Assembly (NCBI RefSeq): GCF_010093185.1
Contig: NZ_PDWL01000013.1
Coordinates: 1 to 64,000, forward strand
DNA from: Pseudoxanthomonas jiangsuensis
GTDB taxonomy: Bacteria > Pseudomonadota > Gammaproteobacteria > Xanthomonadales > Xanthomonadaceae
Direction: 5' to 3'
DNA length: 64,000 bases
How positions within the stretch are numbered: position 1 is the stretch's first letter; each line of letters starts with the position of its first letter. Below the pieces are notes generated by a model. The model did no database searches and was not told the DNA's origin. It was given only the letters and a program-made list of their open reading frames with translations. Shown one piece after another: positions 30,046 to 39,882 of the stretch. The position numbers and the translations under genes were made by a program.

Positions 30046-30861
30046 ATGCACCTGATCGACATCGGCGCCAACCTCACCCACGACAGCTTCGACCGCGACC
30101 GCGACGCGGTCCTGGCCCGCGCCCGCGAGGCCGGGGTAGCGCGGATGGTGGTCACCGGCGCCAGCCGCGAGCATTCGCCGCTGGCCTTGCGACTGGCGCA
30201 GGCGCATCCGGGCGTGCTCTACGCCACCGCCGGGGTGCACCCGCACCACGCGGTCGAATACACCGAGGAATGCGACGCCGAAATGCGCGCGCTGCACGCG
30301 CACCCGGAAGTGGTGGCGGTGGGCGAGTGCGGGCTGGACTACTTCCGGGACTTCTCGCCGCGCCCGGCCCAGCGCAAGGCATTCGAGCGCCAGCTGCAGA
30401 TCGGCGCGGACCTGGCGGCGGCCGGCAACCCCAAGCCGCTGTTCCTGCACCAGCGCGACGCCCACGCCGACTTCATGGCGGTGATGAAGGACTTCGAGGG
30501 CCGGACCGGGCCGGCGGTGGTGCACTGCTTCACCGGCACCCGCGAGGAGCTGTTCGACTACCTCGACCGGGACTGGCATATCGGCATCACCGGCTGGCTG
30601 TGCGACGAGCGCCGCGGCGCGCACCTGCGCGAGCTGGTGAAGAACATCCCGGCGAACCGGCTGATGGTGGAGACCGACGCCCCCTACCTGCTGCCGCGCA
30701 CCCTGAAGCCGATGCCCAAGGACCGCCGCAACGAGCCGGCGTTCCTGCCGCACATCGTCGCCGAGCTGGCCCGCGACCGCGGCGAGGCGATGGAGACCGC
30801 CGCGGCCGCCTCGACGGCGGCGGCGGCGGCGTTCTTCCGCTTGCCCGGCGTGCAGGCCTGA
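30046..30861 (+). CDS. tatD: TatD-family deoxyribonuclease
   Basis: Metal-dependent 3'-5' exonuclease of the TatD family, 271 residues. The N-terminus MHLIDIGANLTHDSFDRDRD matches E. coli TatD rather than YcfH/YjjV. ATAGVHPHHA, AVGECGLDYFRDFS, VVHCFTGTREEL, IGITGWLCDERRG and VETDAPYLLPRTL supply the metal ligands. The C-terminus is Ala-rich. Divergent from hrpB; its stop is 4 nt from the stop of the convergent lipoprotein gene. Confidence 0.94.
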   Translation: MHLIDIGANLTHDSFDRDRDAVLARAREAGVARMVVTGASREHSPLALRLAQAHPGVLYATAGVHPHHAVEYTEECDAEMRALHAHPEVVAVGECGLDYFRDFSPRPAQRKAFERQLQIGADLAAAGNPKPLFLHQRDAHADFMAVMKDFEGRTGPAVVHCFTGTREELFDYLDRDWHIGITGWLCDERRGAHLRELVKNIPANRLMVETDAPYLLPRTLKPMPKDRRNEPAFLPHIVAELARDRGEAMETAAAASTAAAAAFFRLPGVQA

Positions 30862-30865
30862 GCCG

Positions 30866-31549
30866 TCAGTCCAGGGCCGGCGCGGGGCCTTCGGCCACCA
30901 GCACGGCGGCATCGTCGTTGCGCGTCTGCAGCACCACCCAGACCACGCCGTCGGCGCGGCGGATGGCGTAGGTGTCCACGTCCTTGTCGTACCAGTAGGC
31001 GTCCTGCAGGTCGTCGAACTCCTGGCGGAAGTCGTCCAGCGCCTTCTCGTTGGCCGTGTAGAAGTCGCGGTCGTAGCTGCGCTCGCTCACGCGCACGCCG
31101 CCCAGGGCCTCGATCTGCTGGCGCAGGCCCTTGGCCAGTTCGAACCTGGAGAAGGTCTTACCGTCGGCGTTGTCGATGCCGTCGCTGAAGACCTTGCCTT
31201 CCACCCACAGCAGCTGGCCGCCGGTCCACACCGGGATCCGCGCCAGGTCCTTGGTCCGCCGCTCCAGGCGGTCGGCATCGTCGAATTCGTAGCCCGCCGG
31301 CGGCGCGAGGTACGGCCAGGCGGGCAGGGCGGCGGTGCTGACCGGGATCGCGGCGAGGTCGAAGCGGGCGCCGGGGGCCGCGGCGGCGGGGGCGGCCGGT
31401 TCGGCCGCCGCGGGGGCAGGCGCGGCAGGCTCGGCGGGGGCGGCCGCGACCGGTTCGGCGGCGGCCGGGGCCGCGTCTTCCTGCTTCTTGCATCCGCCCA
31501 GCAGGGCGATCGTCACACCGAGGGCCAACAGGGTCCTGCTCGTTTCCAT
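30866..31549 (-). CDS. Hypothetical lipoprotein with Ala/Pro linker
   Basis: 227 residues. MHydrophobic N-terminus with lipobox LLGGC gives a lipidated Cys near residue 20, then KKQEDAAPAAAEPVAAAP and more Ala/Pro/Glu-rich linker to about residue 62. The globular part includes PAWPYLAPPAGYEFDDADRL, TKDLARIPVWTGGQLLWVEG and DVDTYAIRRADGVVWVVLQT. This composition recalls the linker regions seen in OmpA-associated lipoproteins, but no OmpA domain is present. Function unknown. ATG chosen for the signal peptide. Confidence 0.75.
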   Translation of the reverse strand: METSRTLLALGVTIALLGGCKKQEDAAPAAAEPVAAAPAEPAAPAPAAAEPAAPAAAAPGARFDLAAIPVSTAALPAWPYLAPPAGYEFDDADRLERRTKDLARIPVWTGGQLLWVEGKVFSDGIDNADGKTFSRFELAKGLRQQIEALGGVRVSERSYDRDFYTANEKALDDFRQEFDDLQDAYWYDKDVDTYAIRRADGVVWVVLQTRNDDAAVLVAEGPAPALD

Positions 31550-31620
31550 GCATCCATACTCCGTGTCCAGGGAAGGCGAGTGTAGCCAAGCTGGTGTAGG
31601 CGGCGATGACGGACCCGGCT

Positions 31621-32562
31621 TCAGTCGCTGGTACGGGCGGATTCGTAGGCCTGCAGGTGGACCCAGGCCGCTTCCAGGCGCGGTACCTGCAGGCCGGCGC
31701 GATGGGCGCGATGGACCATGTCGCCGACGATCTGCAGGGCCTCGACCCTGAGCCCGGCCTGCAGGTCGCGCAGCATCGAGGCGGTGACCGGCGAGCCGGA
31801 GCGGGTCAGGCCGGAGCGGGCGGTGCGGGCCTCGTCTTCCGGCACCGGGTGGCCCTCGGCGGCGGCCACCGCCAGGCATTCGGCGTGCAGCGCGGCCATG
31901 AACGCTTCGCCGCCCTCGGCGGCGACAATCGCGCCGACGCTGGCGCGCATCAGGCAGGTGCCGGCCGCCAAAGCGGCCAGGAAGCTGTACTTGATCCACT
32001 GCGCGGCGGCGATGTCCGGCGCGTACAGGTGGTCGACGCCGGCCTGCGCGTACGCGGCGGCCAGCCGCGCCAGCACGCCACCGTCCGCGTTGCCCTCGCG
32101 CAGGCCGAAGGTGATCGAGGCCGGCCGGCCCAGGTGCAGGACCTCGCCGTCCGCGCCGAGGGTGGCGCCGATGAAGCACAGTCCGCCGGGCACGCGCTCG
32201 CGGCCGAAGCGCGCATCGAGCGCGTCGTAATGCAAAAGCCCGTTGAGGATCGGCAGTACCGCGGTGTTCGCGCCGACCGCCGGCGCGACCGATTCGATCG
32301 CGCTGTCCAGGTCGTAGGCCTTGCACGCCAGCAGGACCAGGTCGAACGGCCTCGCCGCGGCCAGTGCCGGCAGGTCCTGCGCCGTGACCGTGGCCACGTC
32401 CAGGTCGGCATCGCCCAGCGGGCTGCGGATGCGCAGGCCGCGTTCGGCCAGCAGGGCCGCGCGCGCCGGGCGGACCAGGAAGGTGACGTCGGCGCCGGCC
32501 TGGGCCAGGCGCCCGCCGAAGTAGCCGCCGGTGCCGCCGGCGCCCAGGACCAGGATCCGCAT
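31621..32562 (-). CDS. panE: 2-dehydropantoate 2-reductase
   Basis: NADPH-dependent ketopantoate reductase of the pantothenate pathway. 313 residues. Nucleotide-binding MRILVLGAGGTGGYFGGRLA, then LLACKAYDLDSAI with the conserved Lys, ILPILNGLLHYDAL with the conserved Asn, and IKYSFLAALAAGTCLMRAS with the second catalytic Lys region. The GTGGYFGGRLA form is typical of the ApbA/PanE family members that may reduce other 2-oxoacids, so substrate is by family inference. It lies 32 nt downstream of the yadH stop on the same strand. Confidence 0.88.
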   Translation of the reverse strand: MRILVLGAGGTGGYFGGRLAQAGADVTFLVRPARAALLAERGLRIRSPLGDADLDVATVTAQDLPALAAARPFDLVLLACKAYDLDSAIESVAPAVGANTAVLPILNGLLHYDALDARFGRERVPGGLCFIGATLGADGEVLHLGRPASITFGLREGNADGGVLARLAAAYAQAGVDHLYAPDIAAAQWIKYSFLAALAAGTCLMRASVGAIVAAEGGEAFMAALHAECLAVAAAEGHPVPEDEARTARSGLTRSGSPVTASMLRDLQAGLRVEALQIVGDMVHRAHRAGLQVPRLEAAWVHLQAYESARTSD

Positions 32563-32594
32563 CGCCTCTCCTCCCTCGCTCGCGCGGCCCGGTC

Positions 32595-33406
32595 TCAGCT
32601 GCGCAGGCCCACGCCGCGTCGCAACAGCCACAGGGCCAGCGCCGTCAGCGCGGCGACGAAGGCCAGCATCAGCGTGTAGGCCACCCACACCGGCACGTCG
32701 CTGCTGCCGAGCAGGCCGTAGCGGAAGGCGTTGACCATGTAGAAGATCGGGTTGGCGTGGGTCGCCGCCTCGGCCCAGGCCGGCAGCAGGGTCACCGAAT
32801 AGAACACGCCGCCCAGGTAGGTCAGCGGGGTGAGGATGAAGGTCGGCACGATCGCGACGTCGTCGAACTTCTTGGCGTAGACCGCGTTGACGAAGCCGGC
32901 CAGGGAGAAGATGGTCGCGCCCAGCAGGACCGTGGTCAGGGTCACCAGCGGATGCGGGATCCGCACCTGGGTGAAGAACATGGCGATGCCCAGCACGATC
33001 GCGCCGACCATCAGCCCGCGCAGCACCGCGCCGGCGACGTAGCCGCCCAGGATCACCCAGTTGGGCATCGGGCTGACCAGCAGCTCCTCGACGTGGCGGC
33101 CGAACTTGGCGCCGAAGAACGAGGAGGAGATGTTGCCGTAGCTGTTCTGGATCACGCTCATCATCACCAGCCCGGGGACGATGAACTCCATGTAGGTGTA
33201 GCCGCCCATGTCGCCGATCTTCGAACCGATCAGGCCGCCGAAGATCAGGAAGTACAGGGTCATGGTGATCGCCGGCGGCACCAGGGTCTGGCCCCAGATG
33301 CGCAGGATCCGCTGCACCTCGCGCCTGACGATGGTGCCCAGGGCGATCAGGTTGCGCCGGGTGTCGGTGGTTTCGACGGCCGGATGGGCGGTGGCGACGT
33401 CCTGCT

Positions 33407-33410
<4 letters not shown>
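32595..33410 (-). CDS. yadH: ABC-2 type transporter permease YadH
   Basis: Six-helix ABC-2 permease, 271 residues. It closely resembles E. coli YadH through QTLVPPAITMTLYFLIFG, YMEFIVPGLVMMSVI, SFFGAKFGRHVEELLVSP, FDDVAIVPTFILTPLTYLGG and the terminal GVGLRS. It starts with an ATGA overlap with yadG, so the two are coupled. Substrate unknown. Confidence 0.93.
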
Positions 33411-34360
<950 letters not shown>

Positions 34361-34402
34361 GGGGCCTTCGCCGGGTGCCGGCGCCTGCTCGGAAGCTGCG
34401 GC

Positions 34403-34409
34403 TATTATA
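34403..34409. promoter_or_regulatory. Symmetric -10 region serving yadG (minus) and possibly fpr (plus)
   Basis: The heptamer TATTATA gives a consensus TATAAT on the minus strand (34409-34404) and TATTAT on the plus strand (34403-34408). It sits between two divergent genes, 44 and 52 nt from their starts. No strong -35 is visible on either side. Confidence 0.6.
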
Positions 34410-34460
34410 GGTCGCCGCCGGGCGTGGACCCGGCTACAGACTGTTGCGAAAACCGCCATC

Positions 34461-35216
34461 GTGCCCGTCCAGTTCCCGCTTCGCCTCGTCGACCGCCGCA
34501 TGCTGGCGCCCTCCATCGGCCACTACGTGCTGGCGCGCGACGACGGCCAGCCGCTGGATTTCGTGCCCGGGCAGTTCATCCAGGTGCACTTCGACTACGC
34601 CGACGGCACCCCGGCGCGGCGCAGCTATTCGCTGGCCACCATCCACGACCACGCCCTGGGCCCGGGCGAGGCGGTGGAGATCGCGGTCAGCCACGTGCCC
34701 GGCGGCGCGGCCACCGCGTTGTTTGAGGGCCTGGAGGTCGGCGGCCGGGTCAACGCCAGCGGTCCCTACGGGCGCTTCTGCCTGCAGCCGGGCGACCGCA
34801 ACCGCCGCTACCTGCTGATCGCCACCGGCACCGGCGTGACTCCGTACCGCTCGATGCTGCCGGTGCTGGCGCAGCAGATCGCCGCGCGCGGGATCGAGGT
34901 GCTCTTGCTGTGCGGCGCGCGCAACTCGGCCGAGCTGCTGTACGCCGACGACTTCCGCGCCTTCGCCGCGGCCCATCCGCAGTTCCGCTACGTGCCCTGC
35001 CTGTCGCGCGAGCAGCCGCCCGCCGGTTCGGCCCATGCCGATGCGCGCCACGGCTACGTGCAGCAGCAGCTGGCCGAATTCGCGCCCGACCCGGCCGGCG
35101 ACATCGCCTACCTGTGCGGCAATCCGGACATGGTCGACGCCTGCTTCGAGGCGCTGAAGGCGGCGGGGCTGGGGATGGCGCAGATCCGGCGCGAGAAGTA
35201 CGTCAGCAACAAGTAG
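34461..35216 (+). CDS. fpr: Ferredoxin-NADP reductase
   Basis: FAD-dependent oxidoreductase exchanging electrons between NADPH and ferredoxin/flavodoxin. 251 residues. FAD-binding RRSYSLATIH, the phosphate-binding GGAATALFEGLEVGGRV, NADP-binding LIATGTGVTPYRSMLP, CGARNSAELLYADDF, and the C-terminal AYLCGNPDMVDACF ending in EKYVSNK. The GTG start is inferred: no ATG fits, and VPVQFPLRLVD is where family members begin. A bidirectional -10 lies upstream. Confidence 0.88.
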   Translation: MPVQFPLRLVDRRMLAPSIGHYVLARDDGQPLDFVPGQFIQVHFDYADGTPARRSYSLATIHDHALGPGEAVEIAVSHVPGGAATALFEGLEVGGRVNASGPYGRFCLQPGDRNRRYLLIATGTGVTPYRSMLPVLAQQIAARGIEVLLLCGARNSAELLYADDFRAFAAAHPQFRYVPCLSREQPPAGSAHADARHGYVQQQLAEFAPDPAGDIAYLCGNPDMVDACFEALKAAGLGMAQIRREKYVSNK

Positions 35217-35256
35217 GGCTCGCGCCGCGCGCCGCGTCTCTCCCTGTAAAGGCTGC

Positions 35257-35310
35257 TTGACAGCCTGCCAAGCCCCGATCTATCTTCCCTGTCAAGCTCA
35301 CTTGACAGGG
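35257..35310 (+). promoter_or_regulatory. Promoter plus palindromic operator of the XRE cassette
   Basis: Perfect -35 TTGACA at 35257-35262, 18-nt spacer, TATCTT at 35281-35286. Immediately after it is a perfect 10-4-10 inverted repeat, CCCTGTCAAG CTCA CTTGACAGGG (35287-35310). The half-site CTTGACAG also covers the -35 box (35256-35263), so a repressor could occupy both positions. The downstream XRE regulator is the obvious candidate. Confidence 0.75.
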
Positions 35311-35317
35311 GAAGGTC

Positions 35318-35485
35318 GTGGACCAGGCCAGGCACTCCGGCGCCGCCGGCGGCGGCTTCATCGGCGTCGGTACCGCCTTCGTCGCGATCGCGGCCAGCGG
35401 CCAGCCGGCCCTGCTCGGCGTGGGCATGGCCTTCCTCGGGCTGGGGATCGTGTTCCTGGCGCGCGGCCGGCGCACGCGCTGCTGA
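35318..35485 (+). CDS. Small two-helix membrane protein
   Basis: 55-residue ORF with GTG start and a GGGGAAGG ribosome-binding site just before it. Two hydrophobic stretches (FIGVGTAFVAIAA and LLGVGMAFLGLGIVFLA) are followed by a basic end, RGRRTRC. First gene behind the TTGACA/operator region; the next gene starts 3 nt after its stop. Function unknown. Confidence 0.65.
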   Translation: MDQARHSGAAGGGFIGVGTAFVAIAASGQPALLGVGMAFLGLGIVFLARGRRTRC

Positions 35486-35488
35486 CCC

Positions 35489-36079
35489 ATGGCCCGGACC
35501 GCGTCTACCTCCTGGCGTTTGCTGGCCGCCGCCGTCGCCTGCGGGCTGGCGGGCCTGGCCCTGCCGCAGCTGCTTCCCGGGCGCCTGCCCGACATGTTCA
35601 CCGGCCTGCTGGTCGGGCTCGGCATAGGCCTGGCCTTCGCCGCCCTGCTGGCCTGGCAGCTGCCCGACGCCTGCGACGCCGCACCGGCGGCCCTGCGCCG
35701 GCGCTACACCCGGGAAATGGTGCTGGCGATGGCCGCCTACGTGGTGGTGCTGACGGTTTCGATCTCGGTGCTCAAGCGCGTGGACCTGGCGCCTTTGCCG
35801 CGCGCCTTGGTCGCCCTGCTGCCGGTGCCGCCGATCGCGATGTCCTTGCGGGCGATGGTCCGCTACATCCGCGACGTCGACGAGATGCAGCAGAGGATCG
35901 AGCTGGAGGCGGTCAGCCTGGCCACCGCGTTCGTCGCCCTGGGCTACATGACCGGCGGCTTCCTGCAGTCGGCCAAGGTCATCGACGTACCGGCCAGCGC
36001 GGCGATGATCTGGGTGTTCCCCCTGCTGTGCATGGCGTACGGCCTGGCCAAGGCCGTGGTCGCGCGGCGCTACCGCTGA
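35489..36079 (+). CDS. Hypothetical integral membrane protein
   Basis: 196 residues with about five or six membrane helices (WRLLAAAVACGLAGLALP, GLLVGLGIGLAFAALLAW, MVLAMAAYVVVLTVSISVL, VSLATAFVALGYMTG, AMIWVFPLLCMAYGLA). The loop around RYIRDVDEMQQRIELEA is conserved in small membrane proteins encoded beside XRE regulators. Stop and the next ATG overlap (TGATG). Function unknown; the context suggests it is controlled by the adjacent regulator. Confidence 0.75.
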   Translation: MARTASTSWRLLAAAVACGLAGLALPQLLPGRLPDMFTGLLVGLGIGLAFAALLAWQLPDACDAAPAALRRRYTREMVLAMAAYVVVLTVSISVLKRVDLAPLPRALVALLPVPPIAMSLRAMVRYIRDVDEMQQRIELEAVSLATAFVALGYMTGGFLQSAKVIDVPASAAMIWVFPLLCMAYGLAKAVVARRYR

Positions 36080-36276
36080 TGCGCAACCGCCTGCGCGAAC
36101 TGCGCGAGGACCAGGGCTGGTCGCAGGGCGAACTGGCCGAGCGCCTGGAGGTCTCGCGGCAGACGGTCAACGCGCTGGAGACCGGCAAGTACGACCCCAG
36201 CCTGCCACTGGCGTTCCGCATCGCGCGCCTGTTCGCGCTGCGGATCGAGGACGTGTTCGATCCCGACGCAGGCTGA
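36079..36276 (+). CDS. XRE-family transcriptional regulator (small)
   Basis: 65-residue helix-turn-helix protein consisting of one Cro/CI-type domain: LRELREDQGWSQGELAERLE, then VSRQTVNALETGKYDPSLPL with the recognition helix, and FRIARLFALRIEDVFDPD. This is the YgzD-like size class. Translationally coupled to the membrane protein upstream. It probably binds the CTTGACAG palindrome at the head of its own operon. Confidence 0.9.
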   Translation: MRNRLRELREDQGWSQGELAERLEVSRQTVNALETGKYDPSLPLAFRIARLFALRIEDVFDPDAG

Positions 36277-36331
36277 TCCGTATCGCCTGCATCCTTCCGC
36301 TCTCCACCGCATTCCAAGCAAGGGCCCGCCG

Positions 36332-37846
36332 ATGAATCCCGGAATGACCCGTCTCCTCCTCGCCACCGCGCTGGCCGCCGGCCTGCTCGGCGGCTGCGAT
36401 TCCACCGCCGGTCCCGAGCCGGCCGCCGCGGCCACCCGCCACTACGGCCGGATCGCGTTCGAGCCGTGCACCCTGGCCACCGGCGTGTCCGCCGGCAACG
36501 TGCAGGCCTACTGCGCCCGCTTCGAGGTGCCGGAAGACCGGTCCGCGCCCGAGGGCCGCAAGATCGCCCTGTCGCTGGCCTGGCTGCCGGCCACCGACGA
36601 AGGCTCGGCCACCGACGACCCGGTGTTCTTCTTCGCAGGCGGCCCCGGGCAGTCGGCGCTGAAGACCTGGCCGCAGGTCGACCCGGCCTTCGCCCAGGTG
36701 CGCAAGCAACGCCACGTGATCCTGGTCGACCAGCGCGGCACCGGCGGCTCCAACCCGCTCGAGTGCGCGCCGCCGGAAGGCGCGGACGCGACCGCCGGCG
36801 GCGCCGACCCGGCGGTCCTGGCCGCGTTCGCCGCGCGCTGCGCCGCCGAGGTGGCCGACCGCGCCGACCCGCGCTTCTACACCACCGCCGACGCGGTCGC
36901 CGACGTGGAGGCGGTGCGCGAGGCGATCGGCGCGGCGAAGATCGACCTGGTCGGCGTCTCCTACGGCACCCGGGTCGCGCAGCAGTACGCCGGCGCCCAT
37001 CCGCAGGCGGTGCGCAGCCTGGTCCTGGACGGGGTGGCGCCGAACGACCTGGTGGTCGGCGGCGAGTTCGCCCACACCTTCGAGGACGCACTGAAGCTGC
37101 AGTCCGAGCACTGCCGCCAGTTGCCGTCCTGCGCCGCGCGCTTCCCGCAGGACGCGCGCACCCAGCTGGCCGGCCTGGTCGAACGCCTGCGCCAGGCGCC
37201 GGCCGAGGTGGAGTACCGCGATCCGTCCAGCGCCCAGAGCCGGCGCGGCACGGTCAGCGCCGACACCGTCACCGGGCTGGCCTTCATGTTCTCGTACATG
37301 CCGCAGACCGCCTCGCTGCTGCCGCTGGTGCTGGACGAAGCCAGCCAGGGCCGCTACGCGCCCTTGCTGTCGCTGCACGACCTGATGGGCCGCAACATGG
37401 GCGGCTCGATGGCGCGCGGCATGCAATGGTCGGTGATCTGCGCCGAGGACGCCGACCGCTACCAGGAGAACGAGGCGGCCGCCGGCACCCTGCTCGGCCC
37501 GGAGGTGGCGCGGATGTTCTTCGCCGCCTGCCCGTCCTGGCCGCATGGTGGGCGTGCGGAAGGCTTCACCACCCCCCTGCGCAGCGAGGTCCCGGCGTTG
37601 CTGCTGTCCGGCGAGCTGGACCCGGTCACCCCGCCGCGCTACGGCGAGCAGGTGGCGCAGGGCCTGGCCAACGGCCGCCACCTGGTCCTGAAGGGCCAGG
37701 GCCACGGCAACCTCGGCAGCGGCTGCATGCCGCGGCTGGTCGCCCAGTTCCTGGAGTCGGCCGACGCCAAGGCGCTGGACGCCGCCTGCCTGGACACCCT
37801 GGCCTACGTGCCGCCCTTCACCAGCTTCAACGGATGGGAGCCCTGA
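36332..37846 (+). CDS. Lipoprotein alpha/beta hydrolase, S33 tripeptidyl-aminopeptidase-like
   Basis: 504 residues. Lipobox LLGGC predicts an anchored periplasmic enzyme. The alpha/beta-hydrolase core has FFFAGGPGQSAL (oxyanion region), LVDQRGTGGSNPLEC, nucleophile elbow GVSYGTR, then the C-terminal TAP-type lid and GELDPVTPP with the Asp and GQGHGNLGSGC with the His. A complete triad suggests activity on peptides or esters. It ends 1 nt before an ABC ATPase gene and forms an operon with that ATPase and its permease. Confidence 0.87.
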   Translation: MNPGMTRLLLATALAAGLLGGCDSTAGPEPAAAATRHYGRIAFEPCTLATGVSAGNVQAYCARFEVPEDRSAPEGRKIALSLAWLPATDEGSATDDPVFFFAGGPGQSALKTWPQVDPAFAQVRKQRHVILVDQRGTGGSNPLECAPPEGADATAGGADPAVLAAFAARCAAEVADRADPRFYTTADAVADVEAVREAIGAAKIDLVGVSYGTRVAQQYAGAHPQAVRSLVLDGVAPNDLVVGGEFAHTFEDALKLQSEHCRQLPSCAARFPQDARTQLAGLVERLRQAPAEVEYRDPSSAQSRRGTVSADTVTGLAFMFSYMPQTASLLPLVLDEASQGRYAPLLSLHDLMGRNMGGSMARGMQWSVICAEDADRYQENEAAAGTLLGPEVARMFFAACPSWPHGGRAEGFTTPLRSEVPALLLSGELDPVTPPRYGEQVAQGLANGRHLVLKGQGHGNLGSGCMPRLVAQFLESADAKALDAACLDTLAYVPPFTSFNGWEP

Positions 37847-37847
37847 G

Positions 37848-38590
<743 letters not shown>

Positions 38591-38594
<4 letters not shown>

Positions 38595-39772
38595 GCGCAT
38601 TGACCACGATGTGGACCGTCCTGCTCAAGGAACTGCGCGACATCGGCCGCGACCGCCGCACCCTGGGCCTGACCCTGCTGATGGGCCCCCTGCTGTTCCC
38701 GGCGCTCATCCTGGGCATGGGCTCGCTGGCCGAGAAGCGCGCGCGCACCCAGATCGAGCAGGTGCTGGAGGTGCCCACGGTCGGCGCCGATCGCGCGCCG
38801 AACCTGGTCGCGTTCCTGGCCACCCGCGGGATCAAGGCGGTGGAAGCCCCGGCCGATCTCGAGGACGCCCTGCGCGACCAGCGGGTGGACGTGGGCCTGC
38901 GCATCTCCGAGAGCTTCGCCGAGGACTGGCATGCCGGGCGGCCGGCGCTGGTGGAAGTGGTGCTGGACAGCAGCCAGCGCGATTCGGGCATCCCCGGCTC
39001 GCGCCTGCGCGGCGCGCTCGCCGCCTACGGCGGCCAGGTCGGCGCGCTGCGGCTGCTGGCCCGCGGGATCGACGCCTCGGTGGCGCAACCGGTGAACACC
39101 GGCACCCTGGACGTGGCCACCCCCGACGCCAAGCGCGGGATCATGCTCTCGCTGATGCTGCCGTACTTCCTGATCCTGACCGCGTTCCTCGGCGGCGCGG
39201 CGCTGGTGCTGGACGCCACCGCCGGCGAGCGCGAGCGGCAGTCGCTGGAGCCCTTGCTGGCCACCCCGGCGCCGCGGGGGGCGATCGTCAGCGGCAAGAT
39301 CGTCGCCGCCTGCGTGCTCGGCGTGGTCTCCCTGCTGCTGTCGCTGCTGGCGATCAAGCTCAGCGCGCAGCTGGGCACCGGCACCGCGCGCAGCCTGGAC
39401 ATGTCCATGCTGACCATCGCCAAGCTGCTGTTCGTGCTGTTGCCGATGCTGCTGATCGGCACCTCGTTGCTGACCTTCCTGGCCGCGGCCGCCAAGAGCC
39501 TGAAGGAAGCGCAGAGCCACATGACCTGGCTGATGCTGCTGCCGATGATCCCGACCATCATGCTGATGGCCAGCCCGGTGAAGACCCAGCTGTGGCAGTT
39601 CGCGGTGCCGTTCCTGGCCCAGAACCAGCTGCTGCTGAAGGTGATCCGGCACGAGGCGGTCAGCCCGCAGGTGTGGGCGGTGTACCTGGGCTGCAGCCTG
39701 GGCCTGGCCGGGCTGCTGTGGCTGGCGGCGGTGCTGCGCTACCGCCAGGAGAAGCTGGCGATCTCGACCTGA
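38591..39772 (+). CDS. NatB-type ABC transporter permease
   Basis: 393 residues. An N-terminal helix (LGLTLLMGPLLFPALILG) is followed by a large extracytoplasmic domain (about 50-185) and five to six C-terminal helices, as in NatB. LVLDATAGERERQSLEPLLATP is a typical ABC-2 coupling segment. Together with the upstream ATPase it forms an exporter; the ion, drug or peptide moved is not evident. A terminator follows. Confidence 0.9.
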
Positions 39773-39826
39773 GGCCACGCGCGGCGCGGTCCCAGTGACC
39801 GCGCCGGCTCACAGGCGATCCAAAAG

Positions 39827-39853
39827 AGAAGGCCCGGCATTGCCGGGCCTTCT
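39827..39853. terminator. Bidirectional terminator between the permease and the TonB-domain lipoprotein
   Basis: A 13-bp perfect stem AGAAGGCCCGGCA / TGCCGGGCCTTCT with a minimal loop. It lies between convergent genes and could stop both. Confidence 0.75.
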
Positions 39854-39882
39854 GCCGTCGCCAGGTCCCGCGGGCGGCGCGC

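Noticed and set aside
35287..35310. CTTGACAG palindrome as a terminator for fpr
   Set aside because: No T-tract, and it sits directly downstream of a good promoter; an operator fits better.
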